From assembly GCF_900497805.2 (NCBI RefSeq), contig NW_020949602.1:9296298-9360297 (forward strand): a stretch of 64,000 nt of DNA, given 5' to 3'. Shown in pieces: positions 1 through 13,110 of this stretch (the first letter of the stretch is position 1; each line of letters starts with the position of its first letter). Position numbers and translations under genes: made by a program. Origin of the DNA: Vombatus ursinus. Taxonomy: Eukaryota > Chordata > Mammalia > Diprotodontia > Vombatidae. Under the pieces are notes generated by a model. The model was not told the origin of the DNA. It saw nothing but the letters and a program-made list of their open reading frames with translations, and made no database searches.

Positions 1-218
1 ACATAAGAGAAAATGGAGATGAGGCTTTCAAGGCAGGACGAGAAGATCATAAGGCAGGGTGAAGCAAGGTACGACACACACAACGACTCTGGTAATATAA
101 ATAGAAAGAAAAGTGAATGCTTTGTGCTTATGATGGCCATGTTTCCCTCACCCCGTGAGTTGAGAAATACACCTTCCTTCCCTCATGGAGAAAGAAAGAA
201 AGGAAATGAACACATATC

Positions 219-440
219 AAGCATGTACTTTGTTCCAAGCACTGTGCTAGAGGCTTTACAAATATCATGTCATTCAATCCTCTCCACAACCCTGCGAGGG
301 AGGCATGGTTGTCATCCCTATTTTACAGTTGAGGAAACTGAGGCAAACAGAGGTTAAATGACTTGTTCAGTGTCACAGTGTCTGAGGCTGGATTTGAACT
401 CAGGTCTTCCTGACTCCAGGTCCAGCACTGGCTGTGGAAG
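219..440 (-). mobile_element. MIR/THER1 SINE, reverse orientation
   Basis: ttccaagcactgtgctagag, attttacagttgaggaaact, ctggatttgaactcaggtct. Confidence 0.75.
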
Positions 441-2554
441 GAGACGTTGGATGTGGACCAGAAGCTTGCACTAATATGCTCTCATATGCAGTTGATGGAT
501 CTAGTTGGTTTTGCTGAGCTTCTTTTCCCCTCTTTCTTTTTTAATCTTCTTTACAAGGAATCGTTCCCTGGATAACGGGGCACAAGCAAGTCTACTTCCT
601 ACTTCAATGGTCATCAGCTGGGCTAATGAGTCATTCACAAAATTACTCTCTCATGGAATCTGAAAAGTGGAAGGAGCCTCAGCTAGCATCCAATCCAACC
701 CATAGACATAAAAAGATCTCCACTATTTACACATCAAATGGTCATCTAGCACCTACCCCCAATGGCAGAGGGACACCCCCACCTCCGCAGGAAGCCCCTT
801 CCTCTCCTGTACAACTCCAGTCCAATTCCTTGACATGAAGTCTACAGCGGCCTCTTTCTTGGCTTCTTTCCACTGCTCCTAGTTTCATGAGTTACATCCT
901 TGAAAAGGGAGATGTTGTCCACATATAAGATCAGATAGTGATTATCTCAGATTTTCTTGGGTGGTGGGGGTATCTTAAGACACAGAGGGAAGAAATTCTG
1001 CCCCCCTCCCCAACAGAGTATACCCAGACCTGGTTGTGTTGCGTGAGCCTGTGGCATGAGAGTTGCCTGGAACAAGTCATCTGTGTTTTAGACATGATTT
1101 GAAGATGGCGCCACTGTTCACTGAAGACTTTGCACCTTCACTCTTGCTTATGTGGCTTTACTTCTCATGGCCAACTGGCCACAAAGAGCAGAATTTTCTA
1201 GAGTTAAGCATTTGCTTTATTTAAAAAACAAACTACTACTCATTATGTTGTATTGATCATTCCTTACCAGGCATGGCCAAGAGATCAGGACGCTGATAGA
1301 TATCTGTTAGTCATGCAGAGATCTCTAAGTCTTCTTTTCCTCTGTGATCTCTAGAAAGTTTTGTGTAGATTTTGAGACTGACAAGAATTGTTAGACAAAC
1401 TAGCCCCTCCCATCCTGAGGGATTGTGGGGAAGAAGAGTGGTAGTGGGGGAGACAGCGTAGGGTGGAAGACAAAGAGAAGAAACCATCATGAGGTGATCT
1501 GTGGTGTGATCTAATTGTGCATGAGGCATGGGGAAAATGCTGTATTTCTGGAACTGGTTAGGACTCCTGAGACTGGATCTGGAAATTCTTCATTTCTCTC
1601 CCACTTTTCCCTCTGTCTCTGCACAGAGAATGGAAGCCTGATGCCTTCTTCTGCATGGGAGTCTTACTCTGTTTCTTAAAAGTTTGTTTAGCTTTCTATG
1701 TTTAACATTTACATTGTCTCAAGCTAGCAATTGTGATTTTAAAAAAAACTATTAATCACAACATTACTAATCTGTGTGTTGTTATTATGTGAATGCTGCA
1801 GATAGGGGAAACTGAGGAACATCCTTGAGTTCAAAGAGATTTATCACTGCAGTATTTTGCCAGAATGAGATCTCTGTCTAGGGGCTCAGATCTATAGAAG
1901 AGAGCTATTGATTCATCTTACAATGTCCTAGGGCAAAGAAAAAATATCGATACCCATGTCATGGTAGGCAATTTGAAGCAGTAGTGGTTAGCTAACCAGC
2001 TGGGTTGGTATTGGGGGGGGAGGGAGGGAAAGTAGAGGAAGTGATATTGGAAGATGAGTAGATTGAGGCCTGGGAAATAGAATATTTGAGGGAACACTAA
2101 CATGCATGATGAAGTTATCTCCTAGTATGAGGGTGGCAATTAGAGTGGAGAAAGAGCCTGTGAGCCCAGTATTTAAATCAGGAGAAACAATGTTCTAGGG
2201 ATTGAGTGGTAACAACCACCAGGATCCGGATTAGGAAGTAGATTTGGAACTTCAAGGAAGAGAATTAGCTGAGAGGTGGCTGTAGAAGAAAGGTCTGGAA
2301 GCAGTCACAAGGAGCAAGGAGGATTTCGACTGCCCCTTGGGGCCGGTGTGATTGGCACTATTAAAAATGACACTGGAACTCTCGGCTTTCATTCACACAC
2401 ATTGTCTCATTACATAATGATAATATTTAAGGATGTTGCTTCTGGCCTGAAGAGGCCTCCAATAAAGAGGGTCCCCCCATGGTTAGAAAGTGTTTGCTGC
2501 CAGCCCAAAAACCATCTGAGTTCCTGGTTCCAACAAAATAAATAAGGAGCTCCT

Positions 2555-2670
2555 GTCTTGTGTTCAATTCAATTCAATAAACACTTATTAAGCACTTACT
2601 ATATGCCAGGCACTGTGCTAAGTGCTGGGGATACAAAAAGAGGCCCTCAGGGAGCTTACAATCTCCCCAC
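2555..2670 (-). repeat. Interspersed repeat, 'cacttattaagcacttac' family
   Basis: ataaacacttattaagcact, actatatgccaggcactgtg and aagtgctggggatacaaaaa. Related copies lie at 41935-42080, 57685-57800 and 58575-58690. No family name given. Confidence 0.6.
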
Positions 2671-2830
2671 AAAACTGAGTGGCGTCATAGGAAGAGCCCT
2701 GGGTATAGGGTTGGAGTGGCTGGTTTCAAATCCTGAATCTTCTGCTGGAAGTTACCGGCCAAGTCATTCCCTCCACCCCCAGGCCTTAATTTCCTCCTCT
2801 TCAGTGGTTCTGAGCCTTTTGAGTGCTGTG

Positions 2831-3088
2831 CTGTTCATTCATTCAGTCAGCGTCCAACTCTATGTGAGCCCATGGACTTTTGTCCACTAGACCTTCCTGG
2901 CAGAGATACTGCAGCAGTTCACCATCTCCTTCTCCAGTGTGTCCCTGTTTTACAAATGAGGAACTGCGGCAAATAGCAGTTGAGTGACTTGCCCAGGGTC
3001 ACACAACTAGTAAGTGTCTGAGGCTGGATTTAAACTTTTCCTGATTCCAAGCCCAGTGCTCTATCCACTGCACAACCTAGCTGCCCTT
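2831..3088 (-). mobile_element. MAR1 SINE, reverse orientation
   Basis: ctgttcattcattcagtcag, ccatctccttctccagtgtg, gacttgcccagggtcacaca and an ending acaacctagctgcccttt cover the full MAR1 layout. Confidence 0.8.
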
Positions 3089-3744
3089 TTCTAGTGTAGG
3101 GACCTCTTTTTATCATCAAAAAAAGTTTGAACACTTTGTGATAATAGATGGGAGATTGCTATCCAGCAACTGAGAAAGTACGTGATGACAAAAAGTTCCT
3201 CTGGGTTTAGTTAACGCTTTTAAACGACTGTGTCCGGCATCCAGAGTCAGAACTAGCAGAGAGTAGGTGGCTAAGGCTTTTCACCCGAGGGCTGACATGG
3301 CGGGGGGGTACACTTCTCCCTCTCCTCCTCCTCAGGAGAATGCCACACTCACTTCATCTTCAATTGCTCAGGCTGCCAACCTCAAGATGCTGTAATGATC
3401 AGAGCTACCTTCCCACTGGATTGAATTGATCCCCACAAGCCACCTGGCCCAGGGTCCAGGACACAAGTTAGGACAAGCACAAGGTAAGGATCCCTGGGAA
3501 TCATTGAAAGGGGATTCGGGCACCACAGCAGAGCCTCCCCCAAAGCCCTGTCCTCCTCTGCCCACTGGATGCCATAGGCAGAGTGTTGGCTTTGGAGTCA
3601 GCGGCCCAGCTCTGCGACTTCTTACCTGCGTAGCTCTGGGCAGGTCCCTCCATGGTCCTCAGTCTCCTCCTTTGTAAAGTGAGGGGGGCTGGGCTAGATG
3701 ACCATGTTTCTGTATAGATAAATCCTATGTGAGAGATTGTGACT

Positions 3745-4115
3745 TGTGTCCATTTATGAAGAGGCAGGTAGAGGGCTGGGCTTGAAATCTGGAAGATCTG
3801 GCTTCAGATCTCTTCTCTGTCCCTTACTAGCTGGAGATGGGCAAGTACATTCCTCCTTCTGGGTTTCAGTGCCTTCCCTGTAAAATGAGGGGATGAGTCT
3901 TTGTGACCTCTAATATCTGATTCTATGATCCTGCATCTGACCCTTACTAGTTGGGTGACCCTCAACAAGTCCCCTAACCCTCTCTCAGCCTTGGTTTCCT
4001 CATCTGTAAAGCAGGGACAAGAAGAGCACCTACCTCACAGGATTGTTGTGAGGATGTAGAAGTGTTTTCAAACTTTAAAGCATGATATAAATGCTAGTCA
4101 TTTTTATTATTACCA
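3745..4115 (+). mobile_element. MIR/THER1 SINEs, two in tandem
   Basis: Two successive MIR cores: cccttactagctggagatgg near 3823, and cccttactagttgggtgacc near 3943 with ggtttcctcatctgtaaagc and gcatgatataaatgctagtc. Confidence 0.7.
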
Positions 4116-4904
4116 CATTTATAAAACTGGGGATCACAATAGTACCTCCCTAATACAGTTGTAATAAGAATCAAGTGTGTTAATGTAGGTAAAGTTCCAT
4201 GCCTGGCACATAGTAAATGCTTAACAAAAGTTTCCAATCAATTGATTCAAGTACCAGATGGTTAGCACCTTCTGTGGAAATGTGGCACATTCAGAGGGTT
4301 CCACTGCACTCAGCTTCTTGGCCCATATTCCTAGCCCTCAACCCTAAACGGAGAAGAGCAGGGCAGGGCAAGGCACAACAGGGCAGAATGGGACAGGTCA
4401 GAAAAAGACTGGGCAGGGCAGAGCTGAACCCAGTGGTTGGCCAAGGAACGGTCAAAGGTGCTTTCTCCACATTCGCCACTGGGTGGCAGACATTAACCAG
4501 GATTCCATGGCCAAACCAACCCAAGCTAAGCCTTTGGAAGCACTACTTGGAAGGACTGGTTGCTCCGGTACGAAGGGCGGTAGATGCTTGGTTTGGGGCA
4601 AGAAACTTATTTCTGAGAGTTGTTGTTGTGGTGGTTGTCTTGTTTAAATGTTTTTAAAAGACACAAGATGAGGTCTGGTTGCCGTCATTTCAACTGAGGG
4701 TTACTGGGGTGGGCAAGGAGTCCGATCAGAGCAGTCTCCACTGGTTTTGTGGTGGTCATTGACTCACTTCCTGACTAGCTAGCTGTGTGGCTCTGGACAA
4801 GTCTCCTCTTCTCTCTGGGCCTCAGCTCCGCATCAGCTCCTGGAAAGTTCCTTCCAGCTCCAAATCCTATTATTTGATTTCAGGGTCTGCGCCAGAATGC
4901 TCAG

Positions 4905-5425
4905 AAGACCACTGGGTGGCACTGGACTTGGTGTAAAGAAAACCTGAACTCCAGTCCTTCATCTGACACTGCATTTGTGACTGGTGGCGACTCATTTAAC
5001 CACTTTCAGTCTCAGTTTCCTCATCTCTAAAATGGGGGTAGTTATATCACCTTCTTTCCAGGGTGGTTGTGAAAATCAAATGAGATAACCTTTGTAAATG
5101 TTAAAAGCACTAACAAAAATTCTAGCTAGTATTACTATGATTACTATGAGGCATTTAATTCTACTATATATCTAGAGATCGTTAGATTGCAAAGTGGATA
5201 GAGCACTGGATTTAGAGTCCAGAAGACTGGATTTGAATCCAATTTTGGACAATTACTAGCTGTGGGAGCCTGAGTCAATTACTTAAACCTCTCTCAATCT
5301 CAGTTTCCTCATTTGTAAAATCTAGGATAGTTACAGCGCCTGGTTTCCTGGGGTGGGGATCAAATGGGATGGCATGTGTAAAGTGCTCAGCAAAGCACCA
5401 AACACATTCTGCTTATACTAGTTCA
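4905..5425 (+). mobile_element. MIR/THER1 SINEs, two adjoining copies
   Basis: The first (4905-5150) has tcagtttcctcatctctaaa and tgaaaatcaaatgagataac; the second (5185-5425) has tggatttgaatccaattttg and tcagtttcctcatttgtaaa. Confidence 0.7.
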
Positions 5426-5589
5426 TTCAGTAATGAAAAGGGATTTGAATTCAAGTGGTGGGAGGGGAGACTGAGGGTCTCACTTTCAGTCTGCTGCTTA
5501 AGATCTTAAACAAAAGGAAGTCAATTAGTGAAAACCCCTTTATTTGCAGATGAGCAAATGGAGCATGGTTTTGCCCAACAGTCTTATCG

Positions 5590-6030
5590 GTGGTGTTGTT
5601 TGGTCTCTGTTTTTGAAGAGGATGGGATGAGATCACAGGGTGATGTCTTGACTTGCTTGGTGAATTAGATTTAAGAAATGCAGAGCTACGTAAAGTCATC
5701 AGCTTCACTCTCCCTTCCAGACTCATCAAAGTCCAGCGGCTGGACAAAAGTCAAGACAGCTGGTGATGGCCCGGGATGCAGTGGATGACCTTGCCGTCTT
5801 CCGAATCTGACCAAGCCTGCTTAGATCGCCTTCATGGCTATTGGAGCAAATTGTTCTCATCTGCCCATTCCACTGGGGTAAGCCTTTACATGCTTGGAGT
5901 AGATAGCCCCCTAACTCACCAATGGGTTTGAGGCCCATTGTTTACCCTCAACCTGGTTTAGCCCAGCTGCCTTGACAGTTTACCAGAGTGTGGCCTCAGC
6001 TCATGCTACAGCTTCTTGGAGCCACAGGTG
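5590..6030 (+). repeat. Marsupial interspersed repeat, unnamed
   Basis: The block ttcactctcccttccagact followed by catcaaagtccagcggctgg recurs as 20337-20470 (cctcactctctcatccagag, catcgaagtccagc). I recognise it as repetitive in marsupials but cannot give a family name. Confidence 0.5.
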
Positions 6031-6299
6031 AGAGATGGGTGGACACCAAAGGTGGATGAGGAGCCCTGAAAAAGGCTCAGTGGCCCTCATACCACAGGTG
6101 CTCATCCTCCCCGAAAACCCCATATGCCCATGTATAGGTAGTAAGAGGCAGAGGGATGTATCAGACCCCGGGGATAATGCTTTCTCCTGGTTGGCTTCCT
6201 ATCTGTGTAATTGTTCCTTCTCAGTCTCCTTTGTAAATTGAGAATCCCATCCCCCACTCCTCCCTTCCCAAGGCTCTGTCCAGGCCCTAATCTCTCTCT

Positions 6300-7625
6300 G
6301 TGTTCTCCACTCAAGTCACGGCTGGGTTACTTTGTTCAGTTCTGGCTGCCGCATTGGAAAGATTTCCATAAACTGGAATACATCTTGTTTATAGCAATCA
6401 GGATAGTGAAGGGCCTTGAGCTCGTGCTATATGAGGAATGGTCAAAGGAACTACTCGGAAGATAACAAACACTTGTGTGGGCCCCCCAGTTTAGGAAGGA
6501 CATTGGTAAACTGGAGAGAGTGCAAAGGGTGGAAATCAGGATGGCGAAGGGTCTTGAGTCCATGTCCATGTGGTGAGTTGTGCCGGTCGGGCCGTGCACT
6601 CTCCTTCTGACAGGAGCAGGCTGCCAGGGTCATACTCACCAGTCCTTGGAGCCCACCCGGATAAACACAGAGACGAGCCGATCGGGAGGTGCAAGCACTC
6701 GAACTTTATTCAGAGGCCATCACAGCAAGGCCAAGCAGGAAAGCAAGAGCAGGAGCAAGAGAGCGAGCTCCGATCCCTACCGCCCCTTATATACCTTCCT
6801 AGCCCCTCCTCCTCAGCCCACCTACTAGTGATTGGTTGTAGGATCAGATACTGGAAGGGGATGTCTGGGGTTAGTGCTGCACCTAGGGAGAGGACGTGAC
6901 AAAGGGAGCTCGTTCTCTGCCGTCCCACTCCCACGTGGCACAGCCCCCTGCCTCAGGAACACGTGCTCCGGCTACTTCCCCGTATCCAGTTCCCATCCCA
7001 GTTCACCACAACTCCACGTAGCACAGCCCCCTGCCTCGGGAGCGCGAGCTCCGGTTACTTCCTAATATCCTGTCCCTGCCCCATCTTGCCACAACTTTCA
7101 CGTGGCAGTAGCCAACATCAGACAGTCCCTCACGGTGAGTGAACTGGAAACAGTCACAGAATACCTGCTTATGCTCTGAAGTCCACTAGGGGATTGCACC
7201 AAGCTGGGCACGCTGCATGGATTCATGAGGGCTGGGTTCATTGGCAATCCCTCATTACATCACTGTGTGAGGATCAGTTGAACTGGGATGTTCAGTGGGA
7301 GAAGAGAAGACACAGAAGCGACATGATGGCTGTCCCCAAGTATCTGAAGGGCTGTCATGTGAAAGGGAGATTAGACTTGATCTTCTTGGCCCCAGAGGTC
7401 AGAACCAGCAGCAAATAAAGAGGCACATTTAGGCTTTATCAGCAGGACCTCTCTTACAACTAGAACTCTCCAAACACTGAGTGGGCTGCCCCCAAAATGG
7501 TAAGGTAGCCATCACTAGAGATCTTCAAGAAGACCTGGATGACCCCTTGTCAAGTACATTAGACAGGAGATTCTCATTAAGGTTTGAGTGGGGCTGATTG
7601 GTCTCTGACATTCTCTGATTCTGTT
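6300..7625 (+). mobile_element. L3/CR1 LINE 3' end, interrupted by an LTR
   Basis: It has the CR1-type 3' signature: gaaggacattggtaaactgg, gggtcttgagtccatg, then after the LTR gctgtccccaagtatctgaa, gggctgtcatgtgaaagg and a final ctctgacattctctgattct. 6572-7140 is the inserted LTR plus duplicated target. Confidence 0.75.
6579..7133 (-). mobile_element. Solo LTR of an endogenous retrovirus
   Basis: Read on the minus strand it has a TATATAAG box near 6792, AATAAA at 6710-6705, and two and a half diverged 83-bp direct repeats (from about 6932 and 7015) in the U3 part, typical of enhancer repeats. The ends resemble TG..CA, and GGTGAGT flanks both sides (6572-6578 and 7134-7140). It is inserted into an L3/CR1 relic and no internal retroviral region accompanies it. 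Family not named; moderate age, younger than the host LINE. Confidence 0.8.
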
Positions 7626-8006
7626 ATTTTAACTATACTGGGGAAAGTGGGCGTGGGAGCCATCTTCTCTCAATAATAAAATAGACAGAAACAATAATGA
7701 TAGTGTAATGGAGGATTGACTGATGAGTTCAGTCCGTATGAGCATGATCTGACTGGTACTGATGCAATTTCCCGCCCTTGGAAGAGGCTGGATAGCTTGC
7801 TTCTGGGAAAGTGATGTAGCCTGTAATAGATATACTTCAAAGAGACTTCGGAGTAGGGGTAGACATTCTGTAAGTGTTTCCAGTCTGCTAACCACCTGGT
7901 GGACAGGGGCCCACATCTGTCCTGTCTTTTCCTCAAGAATAGCATGAGAGAGCTTTCCAAATGCTTCCTTGAAATCTGGATAAATATAACACTCTAAGGC
8001 CTACGT

Positions 8007-8250
8007 GGGGCAGCTGCTATGTGGTGAAATGAATAGAACACTGGCCCTGGAGTCAGGAAGACTCTTATTTCTGAGTTCAAATCTGGCCTCAGACCCTTGA
8101 CAAGTCACTTAACCCTAGTTGCTTCATTTTCCTCATTGTAAAATGATTTGGAGAAAGAAGTGGCCAACCATTCCAGTATCTTGGCCAAGAAAATTCCAAA
8201 TGGGGTCAGGAAGGGTCAGAAAAGACTGAAAAACAACAAAATAACAAATT
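8007..8250 (+). mobile_element. MAR1 SINE, near full length
   Basis: ggggcagctgctatgtggtg, ccctggagtcaggaagactc, aattccaaatggggtcagga and a tail gactgaaaaacaacaaaata. Confidence 0.8.
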
Positions 8251-8828
8251 AAATCATATGATCTCATTTCAGCCTTTCAACACCATTGTGAGGTTGGTGT
8301 TACTATCTCCATTTTATAGAGTAAGGAAATGAGAGTTGAGGTGGTTTGTCCATGGTCACAGAGCTAATGAATATTGACTCCAGATCTCCTCCAATTGAAG
8401 TCCAGTCTACAACATACTATACACCTCACCATGTTCTTTAGTCTGGGATTACAGTCTGACCCAGGAAAGAGACTGGCGTTGACTCTGGAATGAGACAGGA
8501 GATTGTCTAAATCTCCCTAGACATTCCGGACAGAATCTAGGGTGCCTAAGATTATCAAGAGCTGGGAATACTAGGGCCAACTAGGAAAAACAGTTCTACC
8601 CTGAAGGATATCATTCCCTAGACTGGTGTAGGTAAGAGACCAACTTGGAAAAGGCATTTTAGGGAACATGGAGTCAGCAGGCTGTGTTGAATGGAGTATA
8701 AAACTTGGTGGTCAGGAAAACCTGGATTCAAATCCTGACTGATATTTTTTAATTGTGTGGTCATGGGTAAAAAAAAGATCCCTTTGTCTCCCTGTACCTC
8801 AGTTTACTCATCTGAAAAAATGAGGGTA

Positions 8829-8981
8829 TGGGACAGCGAGGTGGCACAGTGGGTAGAGCACCAGCCCTGAAGTCAGGGGGACCTGAGTTCAAATCCGGCC
8901 TCAGACCAAACACTTGACACTCACTAGCTGTGTGACCCTGGGCAAGTCACTTAACCCCAATTGCCTAAAAAAAAAAAAAAG
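8829..8981 (+). mobile_element. WSINE1-like SINE
   Basis: tRNA-derived SINE head (gaggtggcacagtgggtaga), ggacctgagttcaaatccgg, ctgtgtgaccctgggcaagt, then an A14 tail. Confidence 0.85.
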
Positions 8982-9984
8982 ACTATGTGAGAGGAGGACA
9001 GTAATCTGGGTTATAATGTCCCCTTTAAACTTTAAAGTGCTGCACAAAAGTGAGTTATTAATGAACTTGTTATGATGTATCTTTAGTGTCTTCTCACAAC
9101 ACTTAGCAGATTCTCTAAATCCCAGGGTCTGTTTCTTTCTTTCCTGGTCCTTCTGACAGCTCAGCTTGAGATCAATTTGTCTTCCTTTCTTGATATAAGA
9201 GGGCATATGCTGCATTTTCTTTGGAACTACATTCCCCAGAAGGCCGTGCATGAGTTCCTAGAGTGAAAGGCCTCCTAGCTTGGGAAACCTTTGGGGAGTC
9301 ACCTTGGGCCATCCCCATCTGAGGCCATTATGGACCTCTGTTCTTTGCCACTTTGCCCCAGATTTGCTGACACCTCATGAAATCCTCATGGAGTGAAAGC
9401 TGCTTCAGGAGAGACCTGATGGCTGCAGAAGAGCCCTGATCCCCAGTTTGGAGCAGGTACTGACCTGACTGACTGCCAGCCACTGGGAGGACTCTTTGAT
9501 TTGCTATGGGGCTGGAACTGGGGGGAATGTGAGCCTCTGGTCTTTACACATTTGTATTTGTTCTTTCCTATTTCAGGTGAAAGCAAAAAGAAAGGAAGGG
9601 CCATAACCTTGGGGATTTCAAAAGGACAGGAGAGTTAGCCTCAAGAAGTCTGAGAGCTGGAGTTCATTCCAGGATTTGCCAGAAGCCAGATGATGACGAT
9701 GGAAGTCGTGAGGGACCAGTCTGGCCCAGTTCAGCAAGAGGAGAGATGCAGTTGGGGGTACAAAGAAAGACCCCCCAAATGTCCCTGCTGTCAAGGAGCT
9801 TACAGTCTAATGGGACCCCCAGACAACTTGAAGTCATTAAGCAGGTACAGTGAATAGAATGTTAAACTTGGAGCTATGTCCCAAGGTTGTGGGGATTAAA
9901 TGAGATAATCTTTGTAAAGTGTTTCCCAAACCTTAATGTGCTATATAAATGTTAGCAGCTATTATTGTTATTGTATCACTTCCA

Positions 9985-10245
9985 AGCATAGACATACCCA
10001 TCTATATGTATATGTATGTATTTGTAAACATATATTATGCATACTTACACCTGCATATACATGCATACATATGTGCACACATACGCATATACATGCATAC
10101 ACACATATATACACACTAGATACAGACATATACAAAGACATAGATATGGATATAGACATAGATATGGAAAGAAATATAGATCTAGGTGTAGGCATAGGCA
10201 TAGACATAGACATAGAGAGACACAGATAATAGATATAGATACATA
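9985..10245. repeat. Complex CATA/TAGA-type simple repeat
   Basis: Tracts of catata, catgcatac and gacatagatat follow one another; coding frames here are artefacts. Confidence 0.85.
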
Positions 10246-10617
10246 ACTGAAAGAGGCAGCTTAAACTTACTTAGATGAGTTTGCTTGAACCAGCTGCCAT
10301 ATGGGAAGGGTTGCTGTAATTCTAGAGTTATAGGATGCCACCCAGAGGGTCAATATACTATAATAATCTGTATACTATAGAAGGAGAGAGCTAGAATGAA
10401 GTTGTCTCTCTTTTTAACTGATGCAGCCCCTCCTTCCCTCCCCCCTCCATCACTGTCGTGGATCAGGGGAAAGCCAAAGGGATCATTCAGGGTTTTTGGC
10501 ATCCTATCAAAGCATCAAGTCCTTTCCACACTGGACCACCACATAGACGGAAACAACTAGGAAGTCTGTCATCTCCAAAGGACCCAAGCAATGAGTTACC
10601 ATGTCCCTAGACATCAG

Positions 10618-10870
10618 AGGTATGCTAGTAAATGTTTAACAACCAGCTCTCTGAGGAGTTAAAAAAAATGCCACGGCACGTTTTTAGGCTTACTCTACGT
10701 TAACACTTTCTCTGTCCCTTTCCTAAATCTAGAAATTAACAAACCAACAAATCAAGCCCTGCTTTCTAGTAGTTGCCCATTTCTGAAGTGTAATTCTCAC
10801 ACTGAAATATTAACACTTAAGCTCTCAAGAGCTGGTACAAGCTAGCTCTAGGACTCCCCTACAACTTTCC
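10618..10870. mobile_element. hAT-type MITE, same family, reverse orientation
   Basis: It begins tgctagtaaatgtttaacaa then ccagctctctgagg, the reverse complement of the right end of the 37173 copy, and includes caaccaacaaatcaagccct-like interior sequence. Diverged. Confidence 0.5.
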
Positions 10871-11933
10871 TGGGGAGTTTTGGGCACACACGTCCTGGGA
10901 AGATGCCTATAATCGAATTCAGTTCCCACTAAAATCCTATGACCTCTATGGATACTCTAGAGAGGTTGAGAATACCTTTCTCTATTGCTATGAGCTTCAT
11001 ACCCCCTTCTGGTACGTCCTCCCCTCCCCTACTGTTAGCAGCCAATAATCGACTGCCCCAGTTTCATTTAACCAATTAACATCCACTAGCTTTGACAAAG
11101 GGATGTTTATTTTGAAAACATAGCCAGGACAAAGTATAAACATTTCCTCTCAATATCTAGGAGCACTCTCCCCTGTATTACCTTAGTCCCAGGAGAGCCT
11201 GAGCTCAAACAAATGCACTTTCTGCATAGCATTTGCCCCACCAGGTTCACTCCCAGATGCAGGATGGCCAACGGAGAGATGAGTCTGAGTCACTACTAGA
11301 GGTCACCTGGGCCAGGCAGGTCCTTACCATACGGCTTCTAGCAAATCCCGGCATAGCCTCTGCCTCCAGGACTTCTGGTGCCTTACTCTCCTGACCTTTC
11401 TGAAGTTCCCAAGGCCATGGCCATCACTAATCTCCTTTACCTAGAACTAGAAAGAAGAAACACAAGGACCAGAGGCTGACATTCACCCCAGTCTCAGCCC
11501 CATAGCAGATAAAAAGGCTCCTCATCATCAGTGGTTAGAAAACTAGAAATGGCCACAGGACATCTGTCTGCTTCAAATGGGGCTTGGAACTCTTCTATCA
11601 CATGTGATCATGCCTCTCCTGAAGCAGGCTCCCTAAGACTCTCCTCATTGGAGAAGAGTCCGCCATTTTAAAATGGAAAGTCCAGCTCACAATGCCCCCA
11701 ATTAACCCACATTACAAATCAGTGAAAGCCAGATTAATGAGGCTTTCCTCTATTTTCCTCATTTTCTTCGGCACTAACTTGGTTTTGCCAAGATGATGGC
11801 AGGAGAGGATTTACCTGTGCAGCTTGAACCATCTAGGCACAAGACCTGGCACATAAAACCTGAGACAGAAGCCTAGGAAGGCCAACTCATACCCCCTTTG
11901 CTGGTCACTGAGCCTCATTCAGGGGAACAATGG

Positions 11934-11934
<1 letters not shown>

Positions 11935-11983
<49 letters not shown>
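11935..11983. repeat. (GT)n microsatellite
   Basis: About 24 uninterrupted GT units. Confidence 0.95.
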
Positions 11984-11985
<2 letters not shown>

Positions 11986-12774
11986 TCTCGTGTGCACCCA
12001 AGTGTGAATTACATGGAGGAGGCCGGTGACCTTTCCATCCTTACATGCAAGCAGTTGCAAGGGCAGGGTCCCCTGGTGCAGCAGCTTTCCAGAACAATAA
12101 CACCTTCATCTTGGTGTGTTAGCAGTTTCATGGAAATGGAGCTGACCATCTGGAGTGAATGCTAATGAATTTTGAAAAGGTCACGCTGATCCCACTCACA
12201 TATGTGCTTTGGTTAGAAGGCAGCTTGGGGGCTTCTGGCTGGAGATGAAAGCCGGGGAAATGAGTTTCAAACAGGAAGGCTGAGGCTCTCTGTGAACCCC
12301 CAGGACTGAGGTTGGAGGGGGCAGTTTTGACCAGGCTCAGGTGAGCTTGAACACAGAGCTCAACTACTTCAGGCATGACCAGAGAGATATTATCAGGGAA
12401 ACCCTAGCCTGACAACTACTCCCCGTCCCAACCTTAGGCAATTGACCTAAGCTCCCCAAGCCTCAGTTTCCTCATCAGGATTAGCTGATCCATAAGGTCT
12501 CTCCCATCTCCAAGTCTGTGATCCTATGGAAGGATTAGGTCTAGGGAACTCCCAGTACACATCAGCCACTTGTCCGTACCTCACACAGTCAGCTAGAGTA
12601 CCTGCCAAGGGATACACAGCCAGTGTGTTTTAGAGGCAGGACTCAAACCTCAGTCTTCCTGGTTTGGAGGCCAGTCCTCTATCCACTACACATTGTACCC
12701 TCTCTTATGAAATCAGAAATATATCGAAAAAGTGTTCTTTCTTAGTGATGCCATAGTTGGAGTTTAACCTTTAC

Positions 12775-13110
12775 TGCTGATGCCTCGGTGGCCCTGGGTT
12801 CGGATTCCTAACTCTGATACTGTGTAACCTGGGGAAGTCATGTGACCTCCTTGGGACTCAGTTTCCTCATCTATTAAATGAAGGAATTCAATCAAATTGC
12901 CTCTGCAGTCCCTTCTAGGTCTTGAGTTAAGATTTTAGCACTCGGGAAATGTGGGCTTGAATTTTTACCTTGCTACCTGTGTAACTCTGTGTGAGGTCCT
13001 CAGTCTTTCTTTTACACACTTTTCTCATCTATAAAATGGGTATGACAACAATACCTACGTCACAGGATATTGGACAGAAAGCACTTTGTAAAGCCTAAAT
13101 TGCCATAGAA
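12775..13110 (+). mobile_element. MIR/THER1 SINE relics
   Basis: ggactcagtttcctcatcta near 12856 and a second copy with ttctcatctataaaatgggt near 13022 and gcactttgtaaagcctaaat. Confidence 0.65.

Noticed and set aside
8829-8960. tRNA-like sequences at SINE heads as possible tRNA genes
   Set aside because: They are followed by SINE bodies and A tails and lack an intact cloverleaf; they are retroposon heads.
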